Assembly: GCF_002379585.1 (NCBI RefSeq)
Contig: NZ_DFUE01000085.1
Coordinates: 5,392-69,391 of the forward strand
DNA length: 64,000 nt
Direction: 5' to 3'
DNA from: Pseudomonas sp. UBA4194
Lineage (GTDB): Bacteria > Pseudomonadota > Gammaproteobacteria > Pseudomonadales > Pseudomonadaceae
Shown piece after piece: positions 62,180-64,000 of this stretch; the first letter of the stretch is position 1, and every line of letters begins with the position of its first letter. The notes under the pieces are model-generated. The model searched no databases, was not told the DNA's origin, and was given only the letters and a program-made list of their open reading frames with translations. The position numbers and the translations under genes were made by a program.

Positions 62180-62494
62180 CTACTGCTCGTGTAACGTATC
62201 CCGTAGGCCGGCCTTGTGCATCCCAGCCAACGACGCCTCCACCAACGCTCGGGCGAGTTCGATGCTGTGCTCCGCTGAGCGCGCTAAAGCTCGCAAATGC
62301 GGCGGGCTATTCTCGACCACCTCGCTGGCGATAGCACTGGCCGATTTCAGATATTCGCAAGCACTGATCAGCGCTTCATCAACGGGAAAACCATCCCGCA
62401 CGGCGAACACCGGCATATCGCCTTGGCAGGGGCCAAACGAGTAGGGGTGGGTAAGCGCGGCCCCCTCGGGTGGATCTGGAACGGGTTTGATCAT
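62180..62494 (-). CDS. DUF3077/DUF6124-like small protein
   Basis: This 104-residue protein has a Pro-rich start (MIKPVPDPPEGAA) and two helices (DEALISACEYLKSASAIASEVVENSPPHLRALARSAEHSIELARALVEASLAG) matching the helical core of Pseudomonas DUF3077/DUF6124 proteins. AAAAGGAG precedes the ATG at 62494. These genes are abundant and often near repeats in pseudomonads; function unknown. Confidence 0.7.
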   Translation of the reverse strand: MIKPVPDPPEGAALTHPYSFGPCQGDMPVFAVRDGFPVDEALISACEYLKSASAIASEVVENSPPHLRALARSAEHSIELARALVEASLAGMHKAGLRDTLHEQ

Positions 62495-62935
62495 GGCAAA
62501 GCTCCTTTTGCGGTGAAGCCAGCACCCGTCGCTACTAAACGATTGGGTGGCGGCTGTGACACAGGTTAGTAGACCGAGGCAAAAGGAACCCGGCAGGGCA
62601 AGCCCTCCTGAGCACAGCCGCCATAGAGCGATGCGCGGGCACGAAAGTGCCGAGCAAGGTTTTTGGAGGTATGCCCTTTTGCGGTTCGGGCTACTAAACC
62701 CGGCCGCTGAATTTGCAGCGGCGCCGGAAGGTTAGCCGAGTCAGAAATCAAACACAACGCTGGCAAAGCGGTATGAGATGAGGGCGGAAATAAGGGGGCT
62801 GGGGCGTGCCTCTTCAGATCTGCTTCTGTCCGAAGCGAACGGCATGTGTTGGTCTCCATAGCCTACCCAGGCCGCTGCGAATGAGATGCTCGAGACATCA
62901 AATGTAACGACACCACGTAGAAAATAGGCTGAGCC
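62495..62935. other. Gap with a short repeated motif, no recognised gene
   Basis: The words CTTTTGCGGT and GCTACTAAAC occur together twice: at 62504-62513 with 62531-62540 (overlapping the upstream region of the DUF3077-like gene) and at 62676-62685 with 62690-62699. The second may be the decayed upstream region of a lost paralogue. Open frames here lack support. Confidence 0.4.
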
Positions 62936-62954
62936 ATATCTGGATTTGAGATAT
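62936..62954. promoter_or_regulatory. Inverted repeat in the higBA promoter region
   Basis: ATATCT and AGATAT flank a 7-base spacer, 36 bases upstream of the higB start, where a HigA operator would be expected. Confidence 0.5.
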
Positions 62955-62989
62955 TTTGGGTTTTATGTTGTAGTGCCAAGGACGGAAAG

Positions 62990-63343
62990 ATGCGCGTGAT
63001 TGCAAAATCGGCGGTGACGCAGGCGATGCGTGCGCACAGCCAGTGGCAGGCGGCGTTGAGTTTGTGGCTAGCCACGTTTGACCGCCCAGCGGTACGTTTC
63101 GAGTCCTTCGATCAACTGCGGGGAGTGTGGCTAGAAGCGTCCGGGTGGAACGTCGATCGAGTACCCCACTCCAGACTTCGCCCAACGAGTCGAAAAGGCC
63201 CACTCGATATCTATGTGTTCGATATCAAGAGGAATGAATGCCGTATTGTTTCCTGGATCAACGTGAACAACGGCACGATATTCATAAAGGCAATCTTGTC
63301 TCACGCAGCCTATGACAAGTGGTGCAAGGCCGACGTGAAGTAG
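62990..63343 (+). CDS. higB: HigB-type mRNA interferase toxin
   Basis: This 117-residue protein of the HigB (type II toxin, translation-dependent mRNase) family starts MRVIAKSAVTQAMRAHSQ, has a central beta sheet (YVFDIKRNECRIVSWINVNNGTIFIKAI) and ends in the family SHAAYDKW block. AAGGACGG precedes the ATG. It is 42 bases upstream of the antitoxin gene, the toxin-first order usual for HigBA. Confidence 0.88.
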   Translation: MRVIAKSAVTQAMRAHSQWQAALSLWLATFDRPAVRFESFDQLRGVWLEASGWNVDRVPHSRLRPTSRKGPLDIYVFDIKRNECRIVSWINVNNGTIFIKAILSHAAYDKWCKADVK

Positions 63344-63385
63344 CCAGCGGGGTGGTGTGTGAGTGTCGCGATTAAAGGTGAACCC

Positions 63386-63859
63386 ATGAAACGCAAGGAA
63401 AACGACGTCGGTGGCTTCGATGCCTTCATCGCCAATTTATCTTTGTTGCTGGACGGCCTGAATGGCCAGGCCGCGACACTGGCAAGGTTGTTGACGGCTT
63501 GCCACGACAAGATTCTCGACGACGCCGACCTGAAAGATCGCATGACCTTGATTGACGAACTGTACGCACACGCCGACACCGAGCATCACGTGGCTGCACG
63601 CTTCGCCGAGCTGGTGGCGGATCGAGTTCATGAGTACGAAGCTGCAACGGTGGTTGTGCCCTATTCATCACAGGCTCAGGTCCTGGCTTTTTTGATGGCT
63701 GAACGAGGGGTGAAACAGAAGGATCTGAGTGACATCGTCAATCAAAGTGCGGTATCCGAAATTCTTGGTGGTAAGCGCAAGATGACAGTGGCGCAGATCA
63801 AGCGGTTTGCAGCATTTTTCGCGGTGCCTGCGGAGGTTTTTTTACGTGGCGTCGATTGA
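63386..63859 (+). CDS. higA: HigA-type antitoxin
   Basis: This 157-residue protein has a helical N-terminal part and a C-terminal XRE-type helix-turn-helix (about 110-150: LMAERGVKQKDLSDIVNQSAVSEILGGKRKMT). It neutralises HigB and represses the operon. The ATG at 63386 has AAAGGTG upstream; a GTG at 63359 with GGGTGG before it is an alternative adding nine residues. Confidence 0.85.
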   Translation: MKRKENDVGGFDAFIANLSLLLDGLNGQAATLARLLTACHDKILDDADLKDRMTLIDELYAHADTEHHVAARFAELVADRVHEYEAATVVVPYSSQAQVLAFLMAERGVKQKDLSDIVNQSAVSEILGGKRKMTVAQIKRFAAFFAVPAEVFLRGVD

Positions 63860-63973
63860 GGGAGGATGCGCAGGTGTGGACCGGTTGCAAAGGAGCGGGG
63901 CGGCGAATTGGGTGATCGCGGGCAGGGTGCGCTCTTGCAGGGAGGGCTGACGGGGGAATCCAGAGGGTCAAAG

Positions 63974-64000
63974 AGCTTCGCGGCTGTACGCCGCTCCTAC
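63974..64000. repeat. REP palindrome cut by the window edge
   Basis: GCTTCGCGGCTGTACGCCGC followed by TCCTAC matches the REP family of 19398-19502; it continues past the right end. Confidence 0.75.

Noticed and set aside
1..64000. tRNA, rRNA, CRISPR arrays or replication origins
   Set aside because: None was seen on reading; the only regularly repeated sequences are REP palindromes and the duplicated cassette.

Overview
The window is chromosomal DNA from a Pseudomonas of the fluorescens/putida lineage. The evidence is the hexR/zwf-pgl-eda cluster, the cyoABCDE quinol oxidase with dsbB just upstream, an fhp-type flavohemoglobin with its own sigma54 activator, several families of Pseudomonas REP palindromes, and high-GC codon use broken by low-GC accessory islands. 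No rRNA, tRNA, CRISPR array or intact insertion sequence was seen.

Layout. 1-5300: end of a carbohydrate porin, then divergent hexR and zwf-pgl-eda (Entner-Doudoroff sugar catabolism), with a HexR-like operator and Hfq/Crc-like A-rich motifs. 5300-8100: small conserved genes, including a PA2169-type stress protein behind a likely sigma54 promoter, a REP array, and a membrane diguanylate cyclase. 8246-14528: one leftward operon encoding an RND efflux pump (adaptor and MdtC-like pump) and a CopRS-like two-component system. 14.8-20.2 kb: small exported proteins, cheV, divergent norR(fhpR)/hmp for nitric oxide detoxification, and dsbB. 20.7-25.6 kb: cyoABCDE behind a long leader. 25.7-30.5 kb: a 1265-residue DUF6543 toxin with a cholera-toxin-like ADP-ribosyltransferase C-terminus, next to a DUF4258/HTH toxin-antitoxin-like pair. 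30.5-37.6 kb: alaC, a four-gene chaperone/usher fimbrial operon, and a DJ-1/PfpI gene. 37.8-43 kb: a D,D-carboxypeptidase, a second two-component system with a divergent orphan binding protein, and a methyltransferase.

43.1-46.3 kb is a duplicated cassette. Each copy holds a conserved leader, gene A, gene B and a VOC gene. Copy 1 has lost most of gene A and most of the VOC gene; copy 2 is intact. 46.3-59.7 kb: a LysR regulator, an AlgE-like RTX epimerase with an altered active-site motif, a polar amino-acid or opine ABC uptake operon with a DadA-like oxidase, a Tat-exported PhoD phosphatase, two transporters, a cupin, a GNAT acetyltransferase and an AcuI-like reductase. 59.9-64 kb is a low-GC accessory island: an IS3 transposase remnant, a colicin M-like bacteriocin whose catalytic Tyr and His positions are both Phe, a small lipoprotein that could be its immunity partner, a DUF3077-like gene and a higBA module.

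The strongest leads are the colicin M homologue with the changed active site, the DUF6543-ADP-ribosyltransferase toxin, and the decaying duplicated cassette of an unrecognised protein family. All family assignments come from reading motifs and remembered family sequences; no database search was run.
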